From Rhodopseudomonas palustris JSC-3b (GTDB taxonomy: Bacteria; Pseudomonadota; Alphaproteobacteria; Rhizobiales; Xanthobacteraceae), in the NCBI GenBank assembly GCA_000504425.1, contig KI632513.1, positions 3,250,138 through 3,314,137 of the forward strand: a stretch of 64,000 bases of DNA, in the 5' to 3' direction. How positions within the stretch are numbered: position 1 is the stretch's first letter; each line of letters starts with the position of its first letter. A program made the position numbers and the translations under genes. Under the pieces are notes generated by a model. The model saw only the letters and a list, made by a program, of their open reading frames with translations. It had not been told where the DNA came from and searched no databases. Shown here piece after piece: positions 9,345 through 17,633 of the stretch.

Positions 9345-10193
9345 ATGGTCGAGAATGAAGGCATCCGGCGTTATGTCGCCCACGCGATTCTGTGGCTCGG
9401 GATCGCGATCGTGGCGTTTCCGGTCTATCTGGCGATCGTGGCCTCCACCCAGGACGCCGCTTCGATCGCCAACGGCCAGATGTCGCTGCTGCCTGGCGGC
9501 CATTTGATCGAGACCTATTACAAGACCATCTTCGTCGGCACGTCCGGATCGACGCGCGAGCCGGTCGGCGTGATGCTGATGAACTCGCTGGTGATGGCGC
9601 TGGCGATCGCCTGCGGCAAGATCGCAATCTCGATCATCTCCGCCTATGCGGTGGTGTATTTCCGCTTTCCGCTGCGCATGACGATCTTCTGGCTGATCTT
9701 CATCACCTTGATGCTGCCAGTCGAGGTGCGGATCTATCCGACCTACAAGATCGCCGCCGATCTGCAATTGCTCGACAGCTATGCCGGCTTGACGCTGCCG
9801 CTGATCGCGTCGGCGACCGCGACGCTATTGTTCCGGCAGTTCTTCATGACGGTGCCGGATGAACTCTTGGAAGCCTCGCGGATCGACGGCGCAGGGCCGT
9901 TGCGATTCTTCTGGGATACGCTCTTGCCTTTGTCGCGCACCAATATCGCCGCGCTGTTTGTGATCCTGTTCATCTATGGCTGGAACCAATATTTGTGGCC
10001 GCTGCTGATCACCACGCGCGACGACATGCAGACCATCGTGATCGGCATCCGCAAGATGATCACCACCTCCGACGCGCTGACCGAATGGCCGGTGGTGATG
10101 GCGACCGCGGTGCTGGCGATGCTGCCGCCAGTGGTCGTGGTGGTGGTGATGCAGAAACTATTCGTGCGCGGGCTGGTGGAGACGGAAAAGTGA
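9345..10193 (+). CDS. ugpE: sn-Glycerol-3-phosphate ABC transporter, permease UgpE
   Basis: The second membrane subunit: 282 residues, six predicted helices, with the EAA motif 'EASRIDGAGPLRFFWDTLLP' and the typical UgpE stretch 'MSLLPGGHLIETYY'. ATG 9345 matches the family length (281 in E. coli); the longer open frame to 9267 would read into the upstream repeat. Ends 123 bp before ugpC. Confidence 0.95.
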   Translation: MVENEGIRRYVAHAILWLGIAIVAFPVYLAIVASTQDAASIANGQMSLLPGGHLIETYYKTIFVGTSGSTREPVGVMLMNSLVMALAIACGKIAISIISAYAVVYFRFPLRMTIFWLIFITLMLPVEVRIYPTYKIAADLQLLDSYAGLTLPLIASATATLLFRQFFMTVPDELLEASRIDGAGPLRFFWDTLLPLSRTNIAALFVILFIYGWNQYLWPLLITTRDDMQTIVIGIRKMITTSDALTEWPVVMATAVLAMLPPVVVVVVMQKLFVRGLVETEK

Positions 10194-10199
10194 AGATCG

Positions 10200-10300
10200 C
10201 GAATAATCGGGCGAATAGCGAATGGCGAATAGCGAACACCCCAAGCCCCATCGCCACGCCCGTGGTCTATTCGCTATTCGCTACTCCCTACTCGCTTCTG
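10200..10300. repeat. Inverted 'GCGAATAGCGAAT' repeat between ugpE and ugpC, family F
   Basis: The left arm GGGCGAATAGCGAATGGCGA (10209-10228) and right arm CTATTCGCTATTCGCTACTC (10267-10286) are inverted copies around a roughly 40-bp centre, so the transcript between ugpE and ugpC can form a long hairpin. It starts immediately after the ugpE stop codon. Confidence 0.75.
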
Positions 10301-10316
10301 TGCGCGGAGCGCGCTG

Positions 10317-11369
10317 ATGGCTAACGTCACGCTGCGCAATGTCCGCAAGACCTATCCGGGCGGTTTTGAGGCCATCAAGGGCATCGACGTCGCGGTCGGC
10401 GATGGCCAGTTCTGCGTGCTGGTCGGGCCGTCGGGCTGTGGCAAGTCCACGCTGCTGCGCATGGTGGCCGGGCTCGAAACCATCAGCTCCGGCGAGATCG
10501 AGATCGGCGAGCGCGTGGTCAACACCATCGAGCCGGCCGATCGCGACATCGCCATGGTGTTTCAGAACTACGCGCTCTATCCGCATATGACCGTGTACAA
10601 CAACATGGCCTATGGCTTGCGCAATCGCGGCATGCCTAAGCCCGAGATCGAGCAACGGGTGCGCGAGGCGGCGCGCATTCTGGAAATCGAAGCGCTACTT
10701 GACCGCAAGCCGCGCCAGCTATCGGGCGGTCAGCGCCAGCGGGTGGCGATGGGCCGCGCGATCGTGCGCCAGCCCAAAGTGTTTCTGTTCGACGAGCCGC
10801 TGTCCAATCTCGACGCCAAACTGCGGATCGCGATGCGGGTCGAAATCCGCAAGCTGCAGCGCCGGCTCGCCACCACCTCGATCTATGTCACCCATGATCA
10901 GCTCGAAGCGATGACGCTGGCCGACATTCTGGTGGTGATGAATGGCGGCGTGGTCGAGCAGATCGGCAGCCCGCTCGAGGTCTATCACCGGCCGGCGACC
11001 ACCTTTGTCGCGTCCTTCATCGGCGCGCCGCCGATGAATCTGATCGCGCTCGAGGGCAGCGAGCTGCGCCGCCAGCTCGGCGATCATGGCGATGCAACGA
11101 CGCTCGGCATCCGGCCGGAAGACTTGACGCTGACCAGTGGCGACGCGGGCGATGGCGGGCTCGCGCTCAAGCTGCGCGTCGATGCGGTCGAGCGGGTCGG
11201 GCCGGAGAGCTTTGTCTATGGCCGCCCGGGTGATCACCAGGGCGAAGCCGAGATCATCGTGCGGGTCGCGGGCGAGCACACCCCCGCGCTCGGCGAGCAT
11301 GTGCTGGCGGTGGCCAGCCGCGCCAAGCTGCATCTGTTTGGTCGCGACGGCCGGCGCCTTGAGCCGTAA
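10317..11369 (+). CDS. ugpC: sn-Glycerol-3-phosphate ABC transporter, ATPase UgpC
   Basis: Powers the Ugp importer from the cytoplasmic face. 350 residues (E. coli 356). Walker [10 protein letters not shown] (about 38-46), Q-loop '[20 protein letters not shown]', signature [14 protein letters not shown] (about 135-148), Walker [13 protein letters not shown], switch His in YVTHDQ, then a C-terminal TOBE/MalK-like regulatory domain ('[11 protein letters not shown]'). ATG 10317 follows GGAGCGCG. No ugpQ phosphodiesterase follows. Confidence 0.95.
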   Translation: MANVTLRNVRKTYPGGFEAIKGIDVAVGDGQFCVLVGPSGCGKSTLLRMVAGLETISSGEIEIGERVVNTIEPADRDIAMVFQNYALYPHMTVYNNMAYGLRNRGMPKPEIEQRVREAARILEIEALLDRKPRQLSGGQRQRVAMGRAIVRQPKVFLFDEPLSNLDAKLRIAMRVEIRKLQRRLATTSIYVTHDQLEAMTLADILVVMNGGVVEQIGSPLEVYHRPATTFVASFIGAPPMNLIALEGSELRRQLGDHGDATTLGIRPEDLTLTSGDAGDGGLALKLRVDAVERVGPESFVYGRPGDHQGEAEIIVRVAGEHTPALGEHVLAVASRAKLHLFGRDGRRLEP

Positions 11370-11399
11370 ACGCATTTTCCCAGATTGCGGCGGCGGGTT

Positions 11400-11427
11400 C
11401 TTGAACAGCCGATGGCAATGACCATAT
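11400..11427 (+). promoter_or_regulatory. Predicted RpoH (sigma-32) promoter of hsp20
   Basis: CTTGAA, a 16-bp spacer and CCATAT resemble the alphaproteobacterial sigma-32 consensus (CTTG about 17 bp from a CCATAT-like -10). Transcription would begin near 11434 and give a leader of about 90 nt, the length of known ROSE leaders. Confidence 0.5.
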
Positions 11428-11433
11428 CCTGGT

Positions 11434-11522
11434 GGTGACCGGAGGGCGTTACCGTCAACCGGGCCACTGAGGTGCCGAAAGGGCCTCCAATATCAAAGTC
11501 GCTTCGAGAGGACTTTGGGACA
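11434..11522 (+). ncRNA. ROSE-type RNA thermometer in the hsp20 5' leader
   Basis: The 3' hairpin (11494-11517) pairs CAAAGTC with GACTTTG and then CT with AG, leaving one bulged G: the signature UYGCU (here TCGCT, 11499-11503) faces the ribosome-binding AGGA (11509-11512), 10 bases before the ATG at 11523. A second GNRA-capped hairpin, GAGG...GCCGAAAGGGCCTC (11469-11487), lies just upstream. This is the diagnostic ROSE architecture, which hides the ribosome-binding site at low temperature and melts on heat shock. Confidence 0.85.
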
Positions 11523-11948
11523 ATGTCTCGTGTTCCGACACTATCAAGCCCGTTCCTGCTGGGCTTCGACGATATCGAGCGTGCGCTCGATCGAGTCGTG
11601 AAGGGGGCGGATGGTTACCCGCCTTATAATATCGAGCGCTGTGACCGTGAGAACGGCCAGCCCGAAAAGCTCCGCATTACGCTCGCCGTCGCAGGTTTCA
11701 CCCGCGACCAGCTCGACGTCACCATTGAAGAAAATCAATTGGTGATCCGCGGGCGGCAGCAGGACGACAAGACCCGGCACTACATTCATCGCGGCATTGC
11801 TGCGCGTCACTTCCAGCGCACCTTCGTGCTGGCCGACGGAATGCAGGTATTGGGTGCGGATTTGAAGAACGGGCTGTTGTCGATCGACCTCGCCAGGCCA
11901 GAGCCTGCCAGGGTCGTTAAGACAATCGCCATCAACGAACACGAATAA
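11523..11948 (+). CDS. Hsp20-family small heat-shock protein
   Basis: A holdase chaperone that keeps unfolded proteins soluble during heat stress. 141 residues: a short N-terminal arm 'VPTLSSPFLLGFDDIERALD' as in class A rhizobial sHsps, the alpha-crystallin domain (about 35-125, 'RITLAVAGFTRDQLDVTIEE', 'HRGIAARHFQRTFVLADGM', 'NGLLSIDLARPEP'), and a C-terminal tail 'VVKTIAINEHE', in which the usual I-x-I is AINE-like. ATG 11523 lies 10 bases after the AGGA held in the ROSE hairpin. Co-directional with DUF1150, 51 bp downstream. Confidence 0.93.
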   Translation: MSRVPTLSSPFLLGFDDIERALDRVVKGADGYPPYNIERCDRENGQPEKLRITLAVAGFTRDQLDVTIEENQLVIRGRQQDDKTRHYIHRGIAARHFQRTFVLADGMQVLGADLKNGLLSIDLARPEPARVVKTIAINEHE

Positions 11949-11999
11949 TGGGAACGAGTAGCGGACTCGACCGCTTAAATCTAACGAGGAGTCGAGACC

Positions 12000-12263
12000 A
12001 TGACTGGCGTTGAAATCATCGAAAACACTGAGGTGTCAGTTGAAGCGCTGGCCAGCCTTGGTGAAGGCCACATCGCCTATGTGAAGCAGATCCGCTCTGA
12101 GGATGTGCCGAACCTGTTTCCGCAGGCACCGAAGATTGCCCCGGGCACCAAGCTGTTCGCGCTGCATGCCGCCGATGGCACGCCGATCATGCTCACGGAC
12201 AGCCGTGAAGCCGCGCTCGCCAATGCCTGGAGCCAGGAACTGCAGACGGTCAGCGTACACTGA
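12000..12263 (+). CDS. DUF1150 family small protein
   Basis: An 87-residue protein of unknown function, found in alphaproteobacteria next to small heat-shock genes, as here. Core: 'LASLGEGHIAYVKQIRSEDV', 'LFALHAADGTPIMLTDSREA' and 'ALANAWSQELQTVSVH'. AACGAGGAG precedes ATG 12000. Probably cotranscribed with hsp20 and therefore heat-induced; its role is unproved. Confidence 0.85.
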   Translation: MTGVEIIENTEVSVEALASLGEGHIAYVKQIRSEDVPNLFPQAPKIAPGTKLFALHAADGTPIMLTDSREAALANAWSQELQTVSVH

Positions 12264-12811
12264 CGCGACACTGCCATCCTGATGGTCGGTTCTGAGCACC
12301 TCAGAGCCGCATGACGAAACCGATTGCTGACGCGTTGGCCTCCGGCAAGCCGGAAACAGCGGCACGGCAGCGTGCCCTCCCTTATTACCTCACACACCAC
12401 CCGCATGCAGGCCGGTCGCCGGCGATGATGCGGCATTCGTGCCAAACCGCGCCGCGCTGCTCTCGCGCGGAGCCCTCGCGTGCGCCGCTGGCGCGGCCTG
12501 TCGCCGTGCCGGCGAGCGCCGTCTCGCCGGGCTGCGCCACCAAGCTGCTGCAACGGCTACAGCTTTGGCGCGAGCGGATAACTTTTCGCACCCTGCTACC
12601 TGTTTCTTAACTACAGATCACGACGCGTAGTTATCCCAGGTCCCGAGTTAACCTCGCAAAGCCTGTTGTGTCGCTAGGCTTTCCTCAGACACCGCTGATC
12701 GTCCGGCTCGCTGATCCGTCCCGCCGATCCCGGCGGGTCTCGGAATGCTCAGGTCCCGCTTGATCGCAAGGCGGGTGCACACCTCCAGCGTACGGAAGAC
12801 GCAGGCTCATC
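12264..12811. other. Intergenic region without a supported gene
   Basis: 548 bp between DUF1150 and DUF4407. It opens with a 9-bp stem GGTTCTGAG/CTCAGAGCC around CAC (12288-12308), which could end the hsp20 transcript but has no T-run. The short open frames here are Arg/Ala/Pro-rich and lack ribosome-binding sites. The DUF4407 promoter must lie near the 3' end; no clear -35/-10 pair was recognised. Confidence 0.6.
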
Positions 12812-14344
12812 ATGATTCAACGCTTCTTGCATTTTGTTGCGGGGGTAGACCGCAACACGCTCGCGAGCTGTCCGGCGACCGACAAGATGTGGGCGACCCA
12901 TCTCGGCCTCTCGCTGCTCCTGTCCTTCACCGTGGTGTTCGGCGTCACGTTCCACGCCACCGGCTACATGATCGAGTCGATCTCGACGCGGCTGTTGGTG
13001 GCCCTGGTGGTGGCCATGACAGTGCTGATGTTCGACCGCGCGCTGTGCCAATCGGACTGGTTCTCGCAAGGTTCGTTGTGGAGCCCGGGTCCTGCGGTGC
13101 AAAGCGCGGCGCAGGCTCGGCAATCGGTGTGGCGCTTCATGCGCATCGCGGTGCGGCTGACCTTGTCGCTCGGCCTTGCCTGGGTGATTGCGATGTTCTT
13201 GGAGCTGGCGATCTTCTCCGGCACCATCAGCGACAAAATTGAACGCGACCGAGTGGCAGCCAATCAGCCGATCTTTGACAAGATCGGGCAGTTCGAAGCG
13301 CAGCTCGACGCTGAAGGCGAACGGCGCCGCGCTAAGATCGTGGAGCTGGAAGCGGTGATGCGCACCGGCTTCACCGGCAGCTCGACGCTCGACCCGGCGC
13401 TGGCCGCGCGCTCCGACGCCATTGATCAGCAGCTGAAGATGATCGATCAGCGCGAAGCCGAGTTGCGCACTGAACTGAAGCAGATCGATGAATCGATTCA
13501 GCAATACGCCGCCGACATGGTCGCCGAGGAATTCGGCCAAAAGCTGAGGCCGACCAATAGCGGCAAGCCCGGCACCGGCCCGCGCTTTGAATTTGCCAAG
13601 CGGCAGCGCCAGGCTTTTGAGGCGCAGCGCGCCGCACGCTTTGCCGACATCGCCCAGCTCGACGCCAGGCGCGCCCAGCTGCGCGATGCGCAGAGCCAGG
13701 TCGCGACCGAGGCGCAGGCGATCCGTGAGAAGGAGCGCGCCGCGTTTGAAGGCCAGCGCGAAGCGCTGCAGATCGAGATCAACACCGCGCGCGCCGACCT
13801 CAAGCAATTCGAAGCGACCAAGAGCGAGCGGGTCGAAGAACTGCGCAACCGGCTCTATACCGAGCTGAACTACCAGGCCAAGACCGACGCCACCGACCCG
13901 CTGACCCGGATCGCGGCCTATCAGGCGCTCAAGAACGACCCGAAGGACGGCGCCATCATGACGCTGTTCTCCTGGATGACCCGGTTCTTCATCATCTTCC
14001 TGGAAGTGGTGCCGGTGGTGGCCAAGATCTTCTTCTCGCCGCCGAGCGTCTATGCCGCCAAGATCCAGGCCGAGGTGCAGCGCCAGCGTCGCAACATCGT
14101 GCTCGGCGCCGAAGCGGCCGACAACGGCTCCAAGATCGCCGCCGCGGCGGAGCTGCAGGCCGCCGCCGAGGCATCGGATTTCATCCTGGTGCCGAAGACG
14201 CTGGCCGAGCAGGAACCGTTCGAGGAACGGCGCAAGATGAACCGCCGGGTCGCCAATCGCCGCGCGGAACGTCCGAAGATCGTGTCGTTCCGGCCCCGTT
14301 CGGCCAAAACGCTGCCGAGCCGGGCGGTCTCGATGCGGGCCTGA
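12812..14344 (+). CDS. DUF4407 domain membrane/coiled-coil protein
   Basis: A 510-residue protein of unknown function. Four hydrophobic segments are seen: two near residues 30-75 ('LGLSLLLSFTVVFGVTF', 'LLVALVVAMTVLMF'), one near 115-135 ('LTLSLGLAWVIAMFLELAIF') and one near 390-405 ('FFIIFLEVVPVVAKIFF'). Between the third and fourth lies a long Ala/Glu/Arg-rich coiled coil (about 150-350). 'MFDRALCQSDWF' is a family-like motif. The basic C-tail is probably cytoplasmic. It is a single-gene unit closed by the terminator at 14372. Confidence 0.85.
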   Translation: MIQRFLHFVAGVDRNTLASCPATDKMWATHLGLSLLLSFTVVFGVTFHATGYMIESISTRLLVALVVAMTVLMFDRALCQSDWFSQGSLWSPGPAVQSAAQARQSVWRFMRIAVRLTLSLGLAWVIAMFLELAIFSGTISDKIERDRVAANQPIFDKIGQFEAQLDAEGERRRAKIVELEAVMRTGFTGSSTLDPALAARSDAIDQQLKMIDQREAELRTELKQIDESIQQYAADMVAEEFGQKLRPTNSGKPGTGPRFEFAKRQRQAFEAQRAARFADIAQLDARRAQLRDAQSQVATEAQAIREKERAAFEGQREALQIEINTARADLKQFEATKSERVEELRNRLYTELNYQAKTDATDPLTRIAAYQALKNDPKDGAIMTLFSWMTRFFIIFLEVVPVVAKIFFSPPSVYAAKIQAEVQRQRRNIVLGAEAADNGSKIAAAAELQAAAEASDFILVPKTLAEQEPFEERRKMNRRVANRRAERPKIVSFRPRSAKTLPSRAVSMRA

Positions 14345-14366
14345 CCCTCAGCACCAGCTCACCAAC

Positions 14367-14406
14367 AAAAACCCCGGCGAAACGGTCAGCGTTTCGCCGG
14401 GGTTTT
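14367..14406 (+). terminator. Strong intrinsic terminator after DUF4407
   Basis: A perfect 13-bp stem CCCCGGCGAAACG / CGTTTCGCCGGGG (14372-14384 and 14390-14402) with loop GTCAG is followed by TTTT. It is preceded by AAAAA, so it may also act on the other strand. Confidence 0.92.
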
Positions 14407-14458
14407 GATTTTTGAGGCCACTGGGGGTTTCACCTGATGCCAATGGCGAGTGATCCCC

Positions 14459-14548
14459 GTGATGGCCGGGCTCGTTCCGGCGATCGCCGCCTTTGAACTT
14501 GCAGCGTTCTCAAGACGAAAATGCCCGCGACCAGCGCGGGCATGACGG
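14459..14548. repeat. Dispersed palindromic repeat, family A (diverged copy)
   Basis: GTGATGGCCGGGCTCGTTCC, CTTTGAACTTGCAGCGTTCT, and ATGCCCGCGACCAGCGCGGG-CATGACGG follow the order of the 2853 copy. It lies between two convergent genes (DUF4407 and ptsN). Confidence 0.8.
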
Positions 14549-14587
14549 TCATGGGTGGGACCCAATGGTACTAAAAGACCGAGAGCC

Positions 14588-15049
14588 TTAAGCCACGGTC
14601 GAGGGCGGCAGCGCCAGCACCGAATAGATCGCCTGGGCATCACGCGAGGCCCGCAGCTTCTTGGCGACCTCCAGATCGCGCAGCAGCCGCGCGATCCGCG
14701 CCAGCGCCTTGAGGTGGTCAGCACCGGCCCCTTCCGGAGCCAGCAGCAGAAACATCAGATCGACCGGCTGGCCGTCCATCGCCTCAAAGTCGATCGGCCG
14801 TTCCAGGCGTGCGAACAGGCCGAACAGCTTCTCGAGCTTGGGCAGCTTGCCATGCGGAATGGCGATGCCATAGCCGACTGCGGTGGTGCCGAGCTTCTCG
14901 CGCTGCAGCAGAACTTCGAAGATCGATCGCTCGTTCTGCCCGGTCAACACCGCCGCCCGCGCCGCCAGTTCCTGCAGCGCCTGCTTCTTGCTGTTGACCT
15001 TCAACGCCGGGAGAATGGCCTCGGGCGCGACCAAATCGGTAATCGTCAT
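14588..15049 (-). CDS. ptsN: Nitrogen PTS phosphocarrier EIIA-Ntr
   Basis: The terminal phosphocarrier of the regulatory nitrogen PTS; it coordinates K+ and nitrogen/carbon status rather than moving sugar. 153 residues in a single EIIA (fructose/mannitol-type) domain, with phospho-accepting His66 in 'GYGIAIPHGKLPKL' and the family ending 'LARIARLLRDLEVAKKLR'. Downstream of rpoN and hpf on the same strand, the classical rpoN-cluster order. ATG 15049 gives the normal length. Confidence 0.95.
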   Translation of the reverse strand: MTITDLVAPEAILPALKVNSKKQALQELAARAAVLTGQNERSIFEVLLQREKLGTTAVGYGIAIPHGKLPKLEKLFGLFARLERPIDFEAMDGQPVDLMFLLLAPEGAGADHLKALARIARLLRDLEVAKKLRASRDAQAIYSVLALPPSTVA

Positions 15050-15272
15050 AAGGCGTTCCGAGGATGTTGTCCGGGGGAGGTAGGATCAAGGCGGCCCGCG
15101 TCAAGCCGGGCCGCCGTGTATGGCCGAACCATGGTGCCGCCAACGCCCCTGCGAGGCTCGGTCGGCTCCATCATGGCACCGCCGCCTGCGAAGCCGGAGC
15201 GGCCCGGCAATTGCCGGACCGTCCAAAGCGGCGGGACCATAGGGACGACCTTGCCGGGCGTCAACGGGGTTC

Positions 15273-15863
15273 TCAGGCGTTGACCGCCGGCGGATCGATC
15301 CAGCCGATATTGCCGTCGGCACGCCGGTAGATCAGGTTGACCCGCCCGCTGCTGCCATGGATGAACGCCATCGCCGGCGCGCCGCTCAGGTCGAACTCCA
15401 TCACCGCCTCCGACACCGACAGCCGCTTCAGCGACGTGGTGGCTTCGGCAATGATCACCGGATTATAGGCATCCTGCTCGACTTCGACGTCGGCATCGGG
15501 CGCTTCGATCACGTAGCTCGGCACGTTGATCGCGGCGCTGGCCTCGGCCACCGCATGGGACTTGCGGGTCGCACGATCCTTCAGGCGGCTCTTGTAGCGG
15601 CGCAGGCGCTTTTCGATCTGCAGCAGGGCCTGATCGGCGCTGGCATAAGCATCGGCCGCGTTCGATTCAGCTTCGAGCGTGATGCCCGAATCCAGATGCA
15701 GAGCGCAGTCGGTGCGGAAGCCGAAGCCATCCTTGCTCAGCGTGATGTGGCCGGAATAGTTGCCATCGTAGTACTTGCGCAGCACCTCTTCGGTGCGCTC
15801 GCTCACGCGGCCGCGGAGCGCGTCGCCGATATTGATGCTTTTGCCTGAGACCCGAATGGTCAT
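15273..15863 (-). CDS. hpf: Ribosome hibernation-promoting factor, long form
   Basis: Binds and dimerises ribosomes in stationary or starved cells. 196 residues: the N-terminal S30AE/YfiA domain ('MTIRVSGKSINIGDALRGRV', 'ADQALLQIEKRLRRYKSRLK', about 1-105), a variable linker, and the C-terminal dimerisation domain ('VIIAEATTSLKRLSVSEAVM', 'LIYRRADGNIGWIDP', about 130-196), the arrangement of long HPF. It lies 53 bp after rpoN and before ptsN, so its expression may follow the rpoN transcript. Confidence 0.95.
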   Translation of the reverse strand: MTIRVSGKSINIGDALRGRVSERTEEVLRKYYDGNYSGHITLSKDGFGFRTDCALHLDSGITLEAESNAADAYASADQALLQIEKRLRRYKSRLKDRATRKSHAVAEASAAINVPSYVIEAPDADVEVEQDAYNPVIIAEATTSLKRLSVSEAVMEFDLSGAPAMAFIHGSSGRVNLIYRRADGNIGWIDPPAVNA

Positions 15864-15915
15864 GTCATGCCTCGATTCGTGGAGTGAACTACAGTTTCAG
15901 GGGAAATCGATGCGA

Positions 15916-17529
15916 TCAAGCCGGTGCGATGTCGCGGGACCGATCGATTGAGTTGGTGGAGGCACCGAGTACGGCTCCGAGCATGCTCTGCTTATCCCGG
16001 CGACGCTGTACCGATGAAGGTATGCGCATCGCCTCGCGATACTTGGCGACAGTGCGACGGGCAATGTCAATACCGGCCTCGCGCAATTTCTCGACGATGG
16101 TGTCGTCCGACAGGATCGCTGCCGGGTTTTCCTCGTCGATCAGGCGCTTGATATGATGGCGCACCGCTTCGGCCGAATGCGCTTCGCCGCCATCGGCAGA
16201 GGCAATCGATGCGGTGAAGAAGTACTTCAATTCGAAGATGCCGCGATTGGTCGCCATGTATTTGTTGGCGGTGACGCGCGACACCGTCGATTCGTGCATC
16301 TGGATCGCATCCGCGACCGCTTTCAGATTGAGCGGCCGCAGATGAGCGACGCCGTGCGAGAAAAAGCCGTCCTGCTGACGAACAATCTCGGTCGCGACCT
16401 TGAGAATGGTGCGGGCGCGCTGATCGAGCGCGCGCACCAGCCAGGTGGCATTCTGCAGGCAATCGGTGAAATAAGCCTTGTCGCCATCCTTGCGGATGGT
16501 CTTCGACAGCTGTGCGTAATAGTTCTGGTTGACCAGCACCTTTGGCAGCGTCTCGCTATTGAGCTCGACCTGCCAGCCGCCATCGGGACCGGGCCGGACA
16601 TAGACATCGGGCACCACGGTCTGCACCCGCGCTGATCCAAACTTCAGTCCGGGCTTTGGATCGAGATGACGGATTTCGCTGATCATGTCGGCGAGATCTT
16701 CGTCATCGACGCCGCACACTTTTCGCAGCGCAACAATATCGCGCTTGGCCAACAGATCGAGATGTTCGACCAGCGCCTGCATCGCCGGGTCATAGCGATC
16801 GCGATCGCGCAGCTGAATGGCGAGGCACTCGCTCAGGGAGCGCGCGCACACCCCGGCCGGATCGAAGGTCTGCAGCACCGCCACCACCGCTTCGACCTGC
16901 TCGGCGGACGCGCCGAGCCGCGCTGAGACGTCGCCAAGATCGGCGGGCAGATAGCCGGATTCATCGACCTGATCGATCAGATATTGGCCGATCAGGCGCT
17001 GCTGCGGATCGGTGAACGCCACCGCGAGCTGTTCGGCAAGATGATCGACCAGCGTCACTTCGGCGGCCACAAAGGCTTCGAGATTGTAGCCCTCGTCGCT
17101 GGAAGCGCCGCCGCCCCATTCGGTAAACGTGCTCGGCGCGGCGTCCTGGGCATTACGGGCCGCGGCTTCGGCCGGTTCTTCGGAAAAGACGTTGTCGAGG
17201 CCGGTATCGAGCGTTTGTTCGATTTCGGCGCGGCTGCCGAGATCCGGCTTCATCCAATCTTCAGCGCTGGGTTCACCGCGCTCACCATCGCCGCCGCCAT
17301 CACCACCGTCGGAATCGGCGAATTCGCCGCGTTCGGACGGCTCGCCCGGCACCGCCGGTTCGCCGTTTTCATTGGCGCGGTCGAGCAGCGGATTGCGCTC
17401 CAGCTCCTCCTCGACATAGGTCGCGAGGTCCAAATTCGACAGCTGCAGCAGCTTGATCGCCTGCATCAGTTGCGGCGTCATCACCAGCGACTGCGACTGG
17501 CGGAATTCGAGGCGTTGAGACAGTGCCAT
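15916..17529 (-). CDS. rpoN: RNA polymerase sigma-54 factor
   Basis: Directs RNA polymerase to -24/-12 promoters of nitrogen and related genes, with AAA+ activators. 537 residues: the Gln/Leu-rich region I ('LEFRQSQSLVMTPQLMQAIK', about 7-26), acidic region II (about 55-130), the core-binding domain, the HTH ('MHESTVSRVTANKYM'), and the RpoN box 'ARRTVAKYREAMRIPSSVQR' near residues 500-520. Located between lptB and hpf, all minus strand. ATG 17529 starts with the typical MALSQRLEFRQSQ. Confidence 0.97.
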   Translation of the reverse strand: MALSQRLEFRQSQSLVMTPQLMQAIKLLQLSNLDLATYVEEELERNPLLDRANENGEPAVPGEPSERGEFADSDGGDGGGDGERGEPSAEDWMKPDLGSRAEIEQTLDTGLDNVFSEEPAEAAARNAQDAAPSTFTEWGGGASSDEGYNLEAFVAAEVTLVDHLAEQLAVAFTDPQQRLIGQYLIDQVDESGYLPADLGDVSARLGASAEQVEAVVAVLQTFDPAGVCARSLSECLAIQLRDRDRYDPAMQALVEHLDLLAKRDIVALRKVCGVDDEDLADMISEIRHLDPKPGLKFGSARVQTVVPDVYVRPGPDGGWQVELNSETLPKVLVNQNYYAQLSKTIRKDGDKAYFTDCLQNATWLVRALDQRARTILKVATEIVRQQDGFFSHGVAHLRPLNLKAVADAIQMHESTVSRVTANKYMATNRGIFELKYFFTASIASADGGEAHSAEAVRHHIKRLIDEENPAAILSDDTIVEKLREAGIDIARRTVAKYREAMRIPSSVQRRRDKQSMLGAVLGASTNSIDRSRDIAPA

Positions 17530-17633
17530 GGCGGAGGCCGCCGCTCCAAATTGGTCCGTTTCTTGCTTAAACCTTTCTGCGCCCGATGTACATGGCTTGA
17601 CGAATTGGAAAAACGCGCTAGGCGACCTCGCCG

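Noticed and set aside
12311..12610. 99-codon frame upstream of DUF4407
   Set aside because: Arg/Pro/Ala-rich, no convincing start signal, and no family.
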